Translations under genes and position numbers: made by a program
Source of the DNA: CAVVAE01 sp963746185
GTDB taxonomy: Bacteria; Actinomycetota; Actinomycetes; Propionibacteriales; Nocardioidaceae
Assembly (NCBI GenBank): GCA_963746185.1
Contig: CAVVAE010000004.1
Coordinates: 682,001 to 746,000, forward strand
Length of the DNA stretch: 64,000 nt
Direction: 5' to 3'
Shown: positions 35,777 to 44,093 of the stretch, piece after piece
Layout: every line of letters begins with the position of its first letter
Position numbering within the stretch: the stretch's first letter is position 1
The notes under the pieces: generated by a model
What the model was told of the DNA's origin: nothing
Database searches by the model: none
What the model saw: the letters and a program-made list of their open reading frames with translations, nothing else

Positions 35777-37006
35777 ATGGCAGTGAAACAGAGGATCGTG
35801 ATCGTCGGCGGCGGTCTCGCCGGCGCCAAAGCCGCTGAGGCCCTACGTGCCAAAGGTTTCGACGGCACGTTGACGCTGATCGGCGCCGAGGAGCACCTCC
35901 CGTACGAGCGCCCGCCGCTGTCGAAGGACTACCTCGCAGGCAAGGCTGACCGGGACTCGCTCGATGCCCTCGAGACAGGTTGGTACGCCGAGAATCACGT
36001 GGACCTCATCCTCGGCAAGTCCGTCACCCACGTCGATGCTCAAGGTCATGAGGTAGAACTCGTCGACGGCCGCCGGATCGGCTACGACAAGCTGCTGCTC
36101 GCCACCGGGTCAAGCCCCAGGACGCTCCCGCTACCCGGCGTCGGCGCCCACGGAGTCTTCACGCTGCGACGGGTCGAGGACTCCGACGCGATCAACGCCG
36201 CCCTAGGCGCCAGTGGCCGACTCGCCGTCATCGGTGGTGGGTGGATCGGTATGGAGGTCGCTGCCAACGCCCGCGAGCGAGGTCTCGATGTCACCGTGAT
36301 CGAGGCGGCCGAGTTGCCGCTCGGCGCAGTGCTCGGACCGGAGCTCGCTCAGGTGTTCCTCGATCTGCACCGCGAGCACGGCGTGACGTTCCACCTCGGC
36401 GCCTCCGTTGCCGAGATCACGGCAGTCGACGGTCAAGCCACCGGCGTCACCTTGGGCGACGGCACCCAGGTCGCGGCTGATGCCGTCGTGATCGGAGTCG
36501 GAGCACAGCCCAACCTCGAACTCGCCGAAGCCGCCGGGCTCGACATCGACAACGGCGTGCTGGTTGACGAATCTCTGCACAGCAGCGACCCGGCCATCTG
36601 GGCCATCGGCGACATCGCGAACCAGCAGCACCCCATCCTGGGCGGCCGGGTCAGAGTCGAGCACTGGGCCAACGCGCTCAACCAGCCAGCAGCCGCTGCA
36701 GCCTCCATGGTCGGCGAGCAGGCGTCGTACGACGAACTGCCCTACTTCTTCACCGACCAGTTCGACCTCGGGATGGAGTACTTCGGCCACGCGCCGCCGG
36801 GCAGCTACACCCGCGTGGTGACAAGAGGCGACCTCAAGGGCAGGGAGTTCATCGCCTTCTGGCTCGACAGCGACGACCACGTCTTGGCCGGCATGAACGT
36901 CAACATCTGGGACGTCGGCGACGACATCAAAGCGCTGATCCTCGCGAAACGCGCGATCGACGTCGAGAAACTCACCGACCCCGACGTCCCGCTCTCCGAC
37001 CTCTGA
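35777..37006 (+). CDS. FAD-dependent NAD(P)H oxidoreductase (ferredoxin reductase type)
   Basis: A 409-residue protein of the rubredoxin/ferredoxin reductase group. FAD motif IVGGGLAGAKAAEALR is at 8-23, PYERPPLSKDYL is characteristic of the group, the NAD(P) motif is GGGWIGMEVA and the second FAD motif is WAIGDIAN. It probably supplies electrons to a ferredoxin or oxygenase, but none is encoded nearby. GAGGAGA precedes the ATG. The gene ends before a bidirectional terminator. Confidence 0.9.
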   Translation: MAVKQRIVIVGGGLAGAKAAEALRAKGFDGTLTLIGAEEHLPYERPPLSKDYLAGKADRDSLDALETGWYAENHVDLILGKSVTHVDAQGHEVELVDGRRIGYDKLLLATGSSPRTLPLPGVGAHGVFTLRRVEDSDAINAALGASGRLAVIGGGWIGMEVAANARERGLDVTVIEAAELPLGAVLGPELAQVFLDLHREHGVTFHLGASVAEITAVDGQATGVTLGDGTQVAADAVVIGVGAQPNLELAEAAGLDIDNGVLVDESLHSSDPAIWAIGDIANQQHPILGGRVRVEHWANALNQPAAAAASMVGEQASYDELPYFFTDQFDLGMEYFGHAPPGSYTRVVTRGDLKGREFIAFWLDSDDHVLAGMNVNIWDVGDDIKALILAKRAIDVEKLTDPDVPLSDL

Positions 37007-37027
37007 CGCCGCGAGGTTCAAACGACG

Positions 37028-37060
37028 AAGCCCGCCACCCCCAAGGGGAGTGGCGGGCTT
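37028..37060. terminator. Bidirectional hairpin terminator
   Basis: AAGCCCGCCAC...GTGGCGGGCTT arms (37028-37038 and 37050-37060) with a CCCC/GGGG inner stem between convergent genes. The perfect arms with flanking AA/TT fit an intrinsic terminator for both strands. Confidence 0.85.
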
Positions 37061-37076
37061 GTCGCGTCAGAGCCGG

Positions 37077-37775
37077 TTACTTCTTGGAGTCGTCCTCGTC
37101 TGCCTCGGACTCCTCAGCGGGCGCGTCAACCTCATCAGCGGGAGCGTCGACGGTCTCGCCCTCGGGCTCCTGCTCGGCGACGGCGTCCTGAGCCTCGACC
37201 TGCTCGGTCTCGTCTGCTTCAGCCTCGACCACATCGCTGTCGGTTGCCTCAGCGTCGACCGCCTCAGGCTCCGAGACCTCAGCCTCCGAGGCTTCGGCCT
37301 CGGTGTCGGTGGCCTCGGTGTCGGTGACCTCGGTCGTGCTCTCCTCGACCTCGGGCTCCGCAGCAGGCGCCGCGGCTGCCTTCGAGTCGGACTTCGTCGA
37401 GCGGACCTTCGCGGTGAACTCCGCCTCGACGAGCTCGATCACGGCCATCGGAGCGTTGTCGCCTTTGCGGGGGCCGATCTTCGTGATGCGGGTATAGCCA
37501 CCAGGGCGCTCGTCGTAGCGCGGGCCGATCTCCGTGAACAGCGTGTGCACGACACTCTTGTCGCGGATCTGGGACATCACCTGGCGACGGTTGTGAAGGT
37601 CACCACGCTTCGCCTTGGTGATCAGCTTCTCGGCGTACGGACGCAGCACCCGCGCCTTGGCCTCGGTCGTGGTGATGGCGCCGTGCTCGAAAAGGCTGGT
37701 GGCCAGGTTGGCCAGGATCGCCTTCTGGTGCGAGGGGCTGCCGCCGAGGCGGGGGCCCTTCTTAGGGGTTGGCAT
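37077..37775 (-). CDS. rplQ: 50S ribosomal protein L17 with long acidic tail
   Basis: A 232-residue L17. The conserved domain (1-121) starts MPTPKKGPRLGGS and ends with IELVEAEF. About 100 further residues are rich in Glu, Ala, Val, Asp and Thr, with TDTEATDTEAEASEAE-type repeats, then DDSKK. Normal L17 is about 120 residues; shorter acidic tails are known in actinobacteria. It is the last gene of the alpha operon, 213 bases after rpoA, and faces a terminator. Confidence 0.97.
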   Translation of the reverse strand: MPTPKKGPRLGGSPSHQKAILANLATSLFEHGAITTTEAKARVLRPYAEKLITKAKRGDLHNRRQVMSQIRDKSVVHTLFTEIGPRYDERPGGYTRITKIGPRKGDNAPMAVIELVEAEFTAKVRSTKSDSKAAAAPAAEPEVEESTTEVTDTEATDTEAEASEAEVSEPEAVDAEATDSDVVEAEADETEQVEAQDAVAEQEPEGETVDAPADEVDAPAEESEADEDDSKK

Positions 37776-37833
37776 GTCATTCTCCTCTTCCGAGCCGTAC
37801 AAGGTACCCGGATAGCGTGACTGGTTGAGTTGT

Positions 37834-37978
37834 CCTCGGTCATCGACGCCGCAGAAGGTTCTGCGCCACCTCAGTCGAGGGTGCTGCGGTTGCTACAGAA
37901 GGAGGCTGGATCCGACGGGACTCGCAGCGCCGTCAAAGAGCGAAGCGAAGGCGCAAGAGCCCGTCGGCGCAAGCCGAC
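37834..37978 (-). other. Structured rpoA-rplQ intergenic region
   Basis: The 213-base gap holds several inverted repeats. CCGACGGG/CCCGTCGG arms (37912-37919, 37960-37967) have an inner GCGCC/GGCGC stem. GTCGGC-GCAA-GCCGAC (37963-37978) overlaps the previous right arm, so the two are mutually exclusive. CGCAGAA/TTCTGCG (37850-37865) lies inside CCTCG/CGAGG arms (37834-37880). This suggests RNA control or processing between rpoA and rplQ. No gene is seen. Confidence 0.5.
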
Positions 37979-37988
37979 CGTGAGTGAA

Positions 37989-39005
37989 TCAGTACTGCTC
38001 GTCTTCAACGAAGGTGGCGTCGTCGTCATCTTCGTAGGAGTCGATGACCGAGCTCGGGTCGAAACCGGGCGCGCTGTCCTTGAGGGACAACCCCATTTCG
38101 GCGAGCTTGGCCTTGACCTCGTCGATCGACTTCGATCCGAAGTTCCGGATGTCCAGCAGGTCCTGCTCGCTGCGCGACAACAGCTCACCCACGGTGTGGA
38201 TGCCTTCGCGCTTGAGGCAGTTGTAGGACCGGACGGTGAGCGAGAGGTCCTCGACCGGCAGGGCGAGGTCGGCCGCCAGCTGCTCGTCGACGGGCGACGG
38301 GCCGATGTCGATGCCCTCTGCCTCGACGTTGAGCTCGCGAGCCAGGCCGAACAGCTCCACAAGCGTCTTACCGGCTGAGGCAAGGGCGTCGCGGGGCTTC
38401 ATCGACGGCTTGGTCTCGACGTCGATGATGAGACGGTCGAAGTCGGTGCGCTGCTCGACCCGGGTGGCCTCGACCTTGTAGGTCACCTTGAGCACGGGCG
38501 AGTAGATCGAGTCGACCGGCATCCGGCCGATCTCGGTGTCGCCGGCCTTGTTCTGCACGGCAGAGACGTAGCCACGACCACGCTCGACGACGAGCTCCAT
38601 GTCGAGCTTGCCCTTGTCGTTGAGGTTGGCGAGCACCAGCTCCGGGTTGTGCACCTCGACACCGGCCGGGGGCGCGATGTCGGCGGCGGTGATCTCACCC
38701 GGGCCCTGCTTGCGCAGGTACATGGTGACGGGCTCGTCGTGCTCGGAGGAGACGACCAGCTGCTTGAGGTTCAAGATGACCTCGGTGACGTCCTCACGAA
38801 CGCCGGGGATCGTCGAGAACTCGTGGAGCACTCCGTCGACGCGGATCGAGGTGACCGCGGCGCCAGGGATCGACGAGAGCAAGGTACGGCGCAGTGAGTT
38901 GCCGAGGGTGTAGCCGAAGCCAGGCTCGAGAGGCTCGATCGCGAACCGCGAACGGTGATCGTCGACGACTTCTTCGGACAGGGACGGACGCTGAGCGATA
39001 AGCAC
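37989..39005 (-). CDS. rpoA: RNA polymerase alpha subunit
   Basis: A 338-residue alpha subunit. The N-terminal dimerisation domain (ERGRGYVSAVQNK, GFGYTLGNSLRRTLLSSIPG) is followed by a linker and the C-terminal DNA-binding domain (LTVRSYNCLKREGIHTVGEL, RNFGSKSIDEVKAKL). An acidic tail ends DSYEDDDDATFVEDEQY. It is in the alpha operon, 81 bases after rpsD; that gap has a CTACGTC/GACGTAG inverted repeat (39021-39049). Confidence 0.98.
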   Translation of the reverse strand: MLIAQRPSLSEEVVDDHRSRFAIEPLEPGFGYTLGNSLRRTLLSSIPGAAVTSIRVDGVLHEFSTIPGVREDVTEVILNLKQLVVSSEHDEPVTMYLRKQGPGEITAADIAPPAGVEVHNPELVLANLNDKGKLDMELVVERGRGYVSAVQNKAGDTEIGRMPVDSIYSPVLKVTYKVEATRVEQRTDFDRLIIDVETKPSMKPRDALASAGKTLVELFGLARELNVEAEGIDIGPSPVDEQLAADLALPVEDLSLTVRSYNCLKREGIHTVGELLSRSEQDLLDIRNFGSKSIDEVKAKLAEMGLSLKDSAPGFDPSSVIDSYEDDDDATFVEDEQY

Positions 39006-39086
39006 AGTAACAATTCCTTTCTACGTCGCCCGCTATATGACGGACGTAGATCTCAGTGGAAGGACTCCCCGCAGGGAGGCGAGCAG

Positions 39087-39695
39087 TTATTTCTTGGAGT
39101 AGTACTCCACGATGAGCTGCTCTTGCACCGGAACGTCGATCTGCTGACGAACCGGCAGTTGGTGAACGAGGACACGCATCTTGCCGGTGATGACCTCGAG
39201 CCATGCCGGGACGAGCCGTTCGCCGTGAGTCTCGCGAGCCACGATGAACGGGGTCATCTCGATGGACTTGGCGCGGACGTCGATGACGTCGTGCGCCGCG
39301 ACCTGGTAGGACGGGATGTTGACCTTGCGGCCGTTGACCTGGAAGTGACCGTGGTTGACGAGCTGGCGCGCGTGGCGACGAGTCCGGGCAAAGCCGGCGC
39401 GGTAGACCACGTTGTCGAGGCGACCCTCGAGTAGCTGCAGCAAGTTGTCACCGGTCTTGCCGGGACGACGGCTGGCTTCCTTGTAGTAGTTCGCAAACTG
39501 CTTCTCCAGCACGCCATAGGTGTAGCGAGCCTTCTGCTTCTCCATCAGCTGGTTGCGATACTCCGACTCCCTGACGCGACCACGGCCATGCTGGCCGGGC
39601 GGATAAGGACGACGTTCATAAGCCGCATCTCCACCGATGAGGTCAACCCCCAGGCGGCGCGACTTCTTTGTCATGGGTCCGGTGTAACGGGCCAT
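39087..39695 (-). CDS. rpsD: 30S ribosomal protein S4
   Basis: A 202-residue S4 with the GFARTRRHARQLVNHGHFQVNG S4 fold and a typical start (MARYTGPMTKKSRRLG). No zinc-binding Cys are present near the N-terminus, so it is the Cys-free form. It lies between rpsK and rpoA. In Escherichia coli S4 autoregulates this operon. Confidence 0.98.
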   Translation of the reverse strand: MARYTGPMTKKSRRLGVDLIGGDAAYERRPYPPGQHGRGRVRESEYRNQLMEKQKARYTYGVLEKQFANYYKEASRRPGKTGDNLLQLLEGRLDNVVYRAGFARTRRHARQLVNHGHFQVNGRKVNIPSYQVAAHDVIDVRAKSIEMTPFIVARETHGERLVPAWLEVITGKMRVLVHQLPVRQQIDVPVQEQLIVEYYSKK

Positions 39696-39727
39696 GGTAA
39701 ATCAGTCTCCTTCTCTTGCTCGGGGGA

Positions 39728-40132
39728 TCAGACGCGGGGCCGCTTGGGAGGGCGGCATCCGTTGTGGGGGCTCGGCGTGACGTCTTGGATGGTGCCGACC
39801 TCGAGGCCGACCGCACCCAGTGACCGGATCGCCGTCTCGCGACCCGAACCCGGGCCCTTGACGAAGACGTCGATCTTCTTCATACCGTGCTCCATCGCCC
39901 GACGACCCGCGGCTTCAGCAGCCATCTGAGCAGCGAAGGGAGTGGACTTGCGTGAGCCCTTGAAGCCGACGGTGCCGGCACTGGCCCACGAGATCACACC
40001 ACCCATGGGGTCGGTGATCGTGATGATCGTGTTGTTGAACGTGCTCTTGATGTGGGCATGGCCCACGGCGACGTTCTTCTTCTCCTTGCGGCGGACCTTC
40101 TTGGCGCCGGCTTGGCGAGCCTTGGGAGGCAT
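39728..40132 (-). CDS. rpsK: 30S ribosomal protein S11
   Basis: A 134-residue S11 with KKNVAVGHAHIKSTFNNTI, FKGSRKSTPFAAQ and the C-terminal PHNGCRPPKRPRV. The start is ATG 40132; the preceding in-frame TTG is ignored. It lies 40 bases after rpsM. Confidence 0.98.
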   Translation of the reverse strand: MPPKARQAGAKKVRRKEKKNVAVGHAHIKSTFNNTIITITDPMGGVISWASAGTVGFKGSRKSTPFAAQMAAEAAGRRAMEHGMKKIDVFVKGPGSGRETAIRSLGAVGLEVGTIQDVTPSPHNGCRPPKRPRV

Positions 40133-40172
40133 CAAAAACTCCTAGAGACGAGGTAGCTGGTGGCAGGCGACA

Positions 40173-40550
<378 letters not shown>

Positions 40551-40642
40551 CAGGCGGTGAACCTTTCATTCAGTCGAAGGTGTCTCGCGCGCCGCGTCCC
40601 TGCCCGCCTCTCCGATGACAATGCTGTCTCGGACTGGCAGGG

Positions 40643-40708
40643 CCCCGGCCTTCGGTCCGGGGGCGACATCGTCGCTGATCTCACGTTCCCGTGAGGGTGA
40701 CGACGATG
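40643..40708 (-). ncRNA. Two RNA hairpins upstream of rpsM (leader candidate)
   Basis: Reading leftward, arms CATCGTCG/CGACGATG (40708-40701 with 40674-40667) enclose a second stem CTCACG/CGTGAG closed by a GGAA (GNRA-type) loop at 40689-40686. A GC stem CCCCGG/CCGGGG (40662-40643) with a bulged A and a GAA loop follows. All lie between rpmJ and rpsM, where bacterial alpha-operon leaders sit. Only base pairing is shown; the regulatory role is inferred. Confidence 0.5.
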
Positions 40709-40762
40709 AGCGGTCGCGCTTGGTGAGGACGCCCAGTTGGCCGCGCCTCTGGTGGTTTGCGA

Positions 40763-40876
40763 TCAGCCCTGGCGCTGCTTGTGCCGCGGGTTTTCGCAGA
40801 TCACCATGACCCGACCGTTACGCCGGATCACTTTGCACTTGTCGCAGATCTTCTTGACGCTCGGGTTGACCTTCAT
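40763..40876 (-). CDS. rpmJ: 50S ribosomal protein L36
   Basis: A 37-residue L36 with zinc ligands in CDKC, VICENPRH and the typical KVNPSVKKICDKC start. GGAG lies 7 bases before ATG 40876. It is the zinc-containing form, downstream of infA by 109 bases. Confidence 0.97.
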   Translation of the reverse strand: MKVNPSVKKICDKCKVIRRNGRVMVICENPRHKQRQG

Positions 40877-40985
40877 CGAGCTCTCCATGAACGGTGCTGC
40901 GTGAGCGGCCCCTCGAAGGGGTCCGACACGATGCACTCGGGGTTGACGGCTGTCTTGGTTGATTCGCTGATCTGACTGCTGGGCA

Positions 40986-41207
40986 TTACTTGTAGCGGTA
41001 GACGATCCGACCTCTGGTGAGGTCATAGGGCGACAGCTCGACCACAACGCGGTCCTCAGGAAGGATCCGGATGTAGTGCTGACGCATTTTGCCGCTGATG
41101 TGGGCGAGAACTTTGTGCCCGTTGTTGAGTTCTACGCGAAACATTGCGTTCGGCAGAGCCTCCACGACGGTGCCCTCGATCTCGATGACCCCTTCCTTCT
41201 TCGGCAT
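40986..41207 (-). CDS. infA: Translation initiation factor IF-1
   Basis: A 73-residue IF-1 (S1/OB fold): PKKEGVIEIEGTVVEALPNA and KMRQHYIRILPEDRVVVELSPYDL are canonical. GGAGG precedes the ATG. It heads the infA-rpmJ-rpsM group. Confidence 0.98.
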   Translation of the reverse strand: MPKKEGVIEIEGTVVEALPNAMFRVELNNGHKVLAHISGKMRQHYIRILPEDRVVVELSPYDLTRGRIVYRYK

Positions 41208-41370
41208 GTCCTCCGCTATCTGTCGCAGTCAGTGATGGGTTGGCAATCTTCGATGGTGACGTGATGCGGTGCTGCATCGGCCCCGGCGCCGCTCACCGGC
41301 GCCCATCCCTGCTGGGGCAGCCGCTGGGCACAGCGAAACGGACCCGGACTTGGGCCGACCCCCAAGTTTA
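41208..41370 (-). promoter_or_regulatory. infA upstream region with -10 box and hairpin
   Basis: Minus-strand TAAACT (41370-41365) is a fair -10 with no clear -35. It would give an infA leader of about 155 nt containing the GGCGCCG/CGGCGCC hairpin at 41285-41303. The rest of the gap up to DUF2630 shows nothing else. Confidence 0.4.
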
Positions 41371-41413
41371 CGCCACGTGGCCGGAAATAGAGAAATCGGG
41401 CCAGCCGCGCTGG

Positions 41414-41662
41414 CTACCCCTCGTAATCCTCAACAATTCGCTCAGATCGCACCTCTGCTGCGTCTGGATCCTCACCGAACTCGCGGCGGGCATCGCGCTG
41501 ACGCAGCAGATCCCACATCTGGTCGAGCTCGGTCTCGATCTCCCGGAGCCGGGCGTGTTCTTCGTCGGCGTTGATCTCGTGCCGCCCCAGCTTGCGGCGC
41601 AGGTCACGTTCCTCCTCGACCAGTTCGCTGATGTGGTCTCGGATCGTGCGGTCTTGGGCCAT
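41414..41662 (-). CDS. DUF2630 family protein
   Basis: An 82-residue, highly charged and probably all-helical protein (HISELVEEERDLRRKLGRHE, LREIETELDQMWDLLRQRDA). It matches the actinobacterial DUF2630 family, whose function is unknown. ATG 41662 gives the family length; the longer upstream frame is rejected. It is inserted between map and infA. Confidence 0.85.
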   Translation of the reverse strand: MAQDRTIRDHISELVEEERDLRRKLGRHEINADEEHARLREIETELDQMWDLLRQRDARREFGEDPDAAEVRSERIVEDYEG

Positions 41663-41810
41663 CTCCCCAGCGTACGACGGTCCGAGCTCGCCCAGATAGC
41701 GCTCAGCCGCCTCGACGGCACAGCCATGCCCTTGACCAGCCCGCGGAAGTGTCGCGGGCACCAGTGAAGCGGTAGAACAGTGGCAAACATGCTCAGCCGA
41801 GGAGGCATCG

Positions 41811-42581
41811 ATGTCGACCGAGAACCTGCCCGAGGTGGTGTCGCGCGAGGACTGGCTCGCCGCCCGTCTGGAGCTGCTCGAGAAGGAGAAGGAGGTCACC
41901 CGCGCTCGTGACCGGGTCAACGCCGACCGCCGTCGGTTGCCGATGGTCCGCATGGACAAGCCCTACACGTTCGAGGGCCCGAACGGGACGGTGGCCTTGC
42001 TCGACCTGTTCGAAGGCCGGCCGCAGCTGGTAATGCACCACTTCATGTACGGGCCGGACTGGGACGAGGGCTGCTCGAGCTGCTCCTCCGCCGCCGACGG
42101 GATCGGCCGGCTGCGCCAGCTGCACGTGCGCAACACCACGCTGGCGGCTGTCTCGCTGGCCCCGTACGAGAAGCTCGCCGCCTACCGCGCGCGGATGGGC
42201 TGGGAGTTTCCCTGGTACTCCTCATACGGCAGCGACTTCAACTACGACTTCCACACCACCCTCGACGACCGGGTCGCCCCGGTGATGCTGTTCCACCGCA
42301 CCCAGGCCGAGCTCGCCGAAGCCGGCACACCCTGGACGGAGAGCATGCGCGGCGACGAGCTGCCGGGCATCAGCGCGTTCCTGCGGGTCGGCGAGGAGGT
42401 CTTCCATACCTACTCGACGTACGGTCGCGGCATCGACGAGTTCCACAACGGCTACCAGTACCTCGACCTCACGGCTCTCGGTCGCCAGGAGGAATGGGAG
42501 GAACCGAAGGGACGCGCCACCCCACTCGGCCTGCAGGTCGGCGGTCCCGCCATGCGGCTCCCCGACGAGTACGACGTCTGA
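41811..42581 (+). CDS. DUF899 family thioredoxin-fold protein
   Basis: A 256-residue DUF899 protein. The family block MHHFMYGPDWDEGCSSCSSAAD contains a CxxC pair, followed by the APYEKLAAYRARMGW and WYSSYGSDFNYDF blocks. The fold is thioredoxin-like and the function unknown. GAGGAGG precedes the ATG. It is the only plus-strand gene inside the ribosomal block here and converges on map with 10 bases between stops. Confidence 0.85.
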   Translation: MSTENLPEVVSREDWLAARLELLEKEKEVTRARDRVNADRRRLPMVRMDKPYTFEGPNGTVALLDLFEGRPQLVMHHFMYGPDWDEGCSSCSSAADGIGRLRQLHVRNTTLAAVSLAPYEKLAAYRARMGWEFPWYSSYGSDFNYDFHTTLDDRVAPVMLFHRTQAELAEAGTPWTESMRGDELPGISAFLRVGEEVFHTYSTYGRGIDEFHNGYQYLDLTALGRQEEWEEPKGRATPLGLQVGGPAMRLPDEYDV

Positions 42582-42591
42582 TCGCCAACCG

Positions 42592-43422
42592 TCAGGCGGT
42601 GCAGGGGACGCCGAGCTCCGCGAGCTTGGCCGCACCGCCGTCGAGGGCCGTCAAGATCAGCGCACCGTCGGGTTGCAGCGTGAACGAATGCTCGAAGTGG
42701 GCCGACCAGGTGCCGTCGCTGGTCACCACGGTCCAGCCGTCATCGAGCGTTCGGGTGTCGATGCCCCCGAGAGTGATCATCGGCTCGACGGCGAGTGCCA
42801 TGCCCCTGACTAGCTTGGGGCCCTTGCCGGGTCGCCCGTAGTTCGGGACGCTCGGCGGCATGTGCATCTGCGACCCGATTCCGTGGCCGACGTAGTCCTC
42901 GACGATGCCGTAGTCGCCCTGGCTGCGTACGTAGGCCTCGATCGCGAACGAGATGTCCGTGACGCGGCCGCCGAGTCGGGCAGCCGCGAAACCCCGCCAC
43001 ATCCCCTCCTCGCAGACCCGCATCAGCTCCTCCAGCTCGGGCGCAACGTCGCCCACAGCCACCGTGATGGCGGCGTCGCCGTGCCACCCCTCGACGATGG
43101 CCCCGCAGTCGAGGGAGATCAGGTCGCCGTCCTCGAGAACGCGATCACCTGGGATGCCATGAACGACCTCGTCGTTGACGGAAGCGCAGATGGTTCCGGA
43201 AAAGGGCGGCACGCCAGGGCCTCCGCCGTAGCCGAGAAAGTTCGGAGTGGCACCTCGAGAACGGATATGGTCCTCGGCGATCGTGTCGAGCTCCTTCGTC
43301 GTCACGCCAGGTTTGACTGCGGATCTCAGGAGTTCGAGCGTCTCGCCGACGACGAGACCGGCCCGTCGCATCAGAGCGATCTGGTCAGGCGTCTTGATCT
43401 CCACGCCGCGTTCGCGGAACAT
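42592..43422 (-). CDS. map: Type I methionine aminopeptidase
   Basis: A 276-residue Map that removes initiator methionine. The metal-site residues lie in SLDCGAIVEGWHGDAAIT, GHGIGSQMHMPPSVPN and MALAVEPMI, in the expected order. It lies 8 bases after adk in secY-adk-map. A start at GTG seven codons in is possible. It normally leads straight into infA; here two extra genes intervene. Confidence 0.97.
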   Translation of the reverse strand: MFRERGVEIKTPDQIALMRRAGLVVGETLELLRSAVKPGVTTKELDTIAEDHIRSRGATPNFLGYGGGPGVPPFSGTICASVNDEVVHGIPGDRVLEDGDLISLDCGAIVEGWHGDAAITVAVGDVAPELEELMRVCEEGMWRGFAAARLGGRVTDISFAIEAYVRSQGDYGIVEDYVGHGIGSQMHMPPSVPNYGRPGKGPKLVRGMALAVEPMITLGGIDTRTLDDGWTVVTSDGTWSAHFEHSFTLQPDGALILTALDGGAAKLAELGVPCTA

Positions 43423-43430
43423 CTGCGGCG

Positions 43431-44093
43431 TCAGACGTCAGCGGTGGTTGCCGACGTCAGCGCCTCGATGGCACGTTCGGTGATCTCATCGACCGGACCC
43501 TCGGCGCTGATGGACCGGAGCAGCCCAGCATCTCTGTAGAACCCGACGAGCGGAGCCGTCTGTTCGCCGTAGACCTCGAGCCGGCGGCGGATCGTGTCGG
43601 GGAGGTCGTCGTCGCGCTGGAACAACTCACCGCCACAGACGTCGCATTCGCCCTCCTGCGAGGGCGGGTCGAACTCGACGTGCCACACGTGCCCGCATTT
43701 GCGGCAGGTACGACGCCCGGAGAGCCGACGGACTACTTCGTCATCCTCGATCTGGAGCTCGAGCACCACGTCGAGCGGCGTACCGAGCTCTTCGAGCGTG
43801 GCGCCAAGCGCCTTCGCCTGTGTCACGGTGCGCGGGAACCCGTCGAGAAGGAAGCCGTCCTTGGTGTCGTCTTTGGCGAGCCGGTCACGAACGATGCCGA
43901 TCGTCACCTCGTCGGGTACGAGGTCGCCGGCGTCCATGTAGCGCTTGGCCTCCTGGCCGAGCTGGGTCTTGGCAGCGATGTTGGCGCGGAAGATGTCACC
44001 GGTGGAGATCTGCGGGATTGAGTATCGCTCAGCGATGAACTTCGCCTGCGTGCCCTTTCCGGCTCCCGGCGCTCCGACCAACACCACGCGCAT
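43431..44093 (-). CDS. adk: Adenylate kinase (zinc LID form)
   Basis: A 220-residue Adk with P-loop GAPGAGKGTQ and LID zinc site CRKCGHVWH plus CDVCGGEL. It converts ATP plus AMP to two ADP. The ATG overlaps the secY stop by one base (TGATG). The long LID with four Cys is the zinc-binding long form. Confidence 0.97.
   Translation of the reverse strand: MRVVLVGAPGAGKGTQAKFIAERYSIPQISTGDIFRANIAAKTQLGQEAKRYMDAGDLVPDEVTIGIVRDRLAKDDTKDGFLLDGFPRTVTQAKALGATLEELGTPLDVVLELQIEDDEVVRRLSGRRTCRKCGHVWHVEFDPPSQEGECDVCGGELFQRDDDLPDTIRRRLEVYGEQTAPLVGFYRDAGLLRSISAEGPVDEITERAIEALTSATTADV

Noticed and set aside
37050..37820. 256-codon plus-strand open frame, Leu/Gly-rich
   Set aside because: Complement of the acidic L17 tail; composition is a by-product of GAG/GCC codons.
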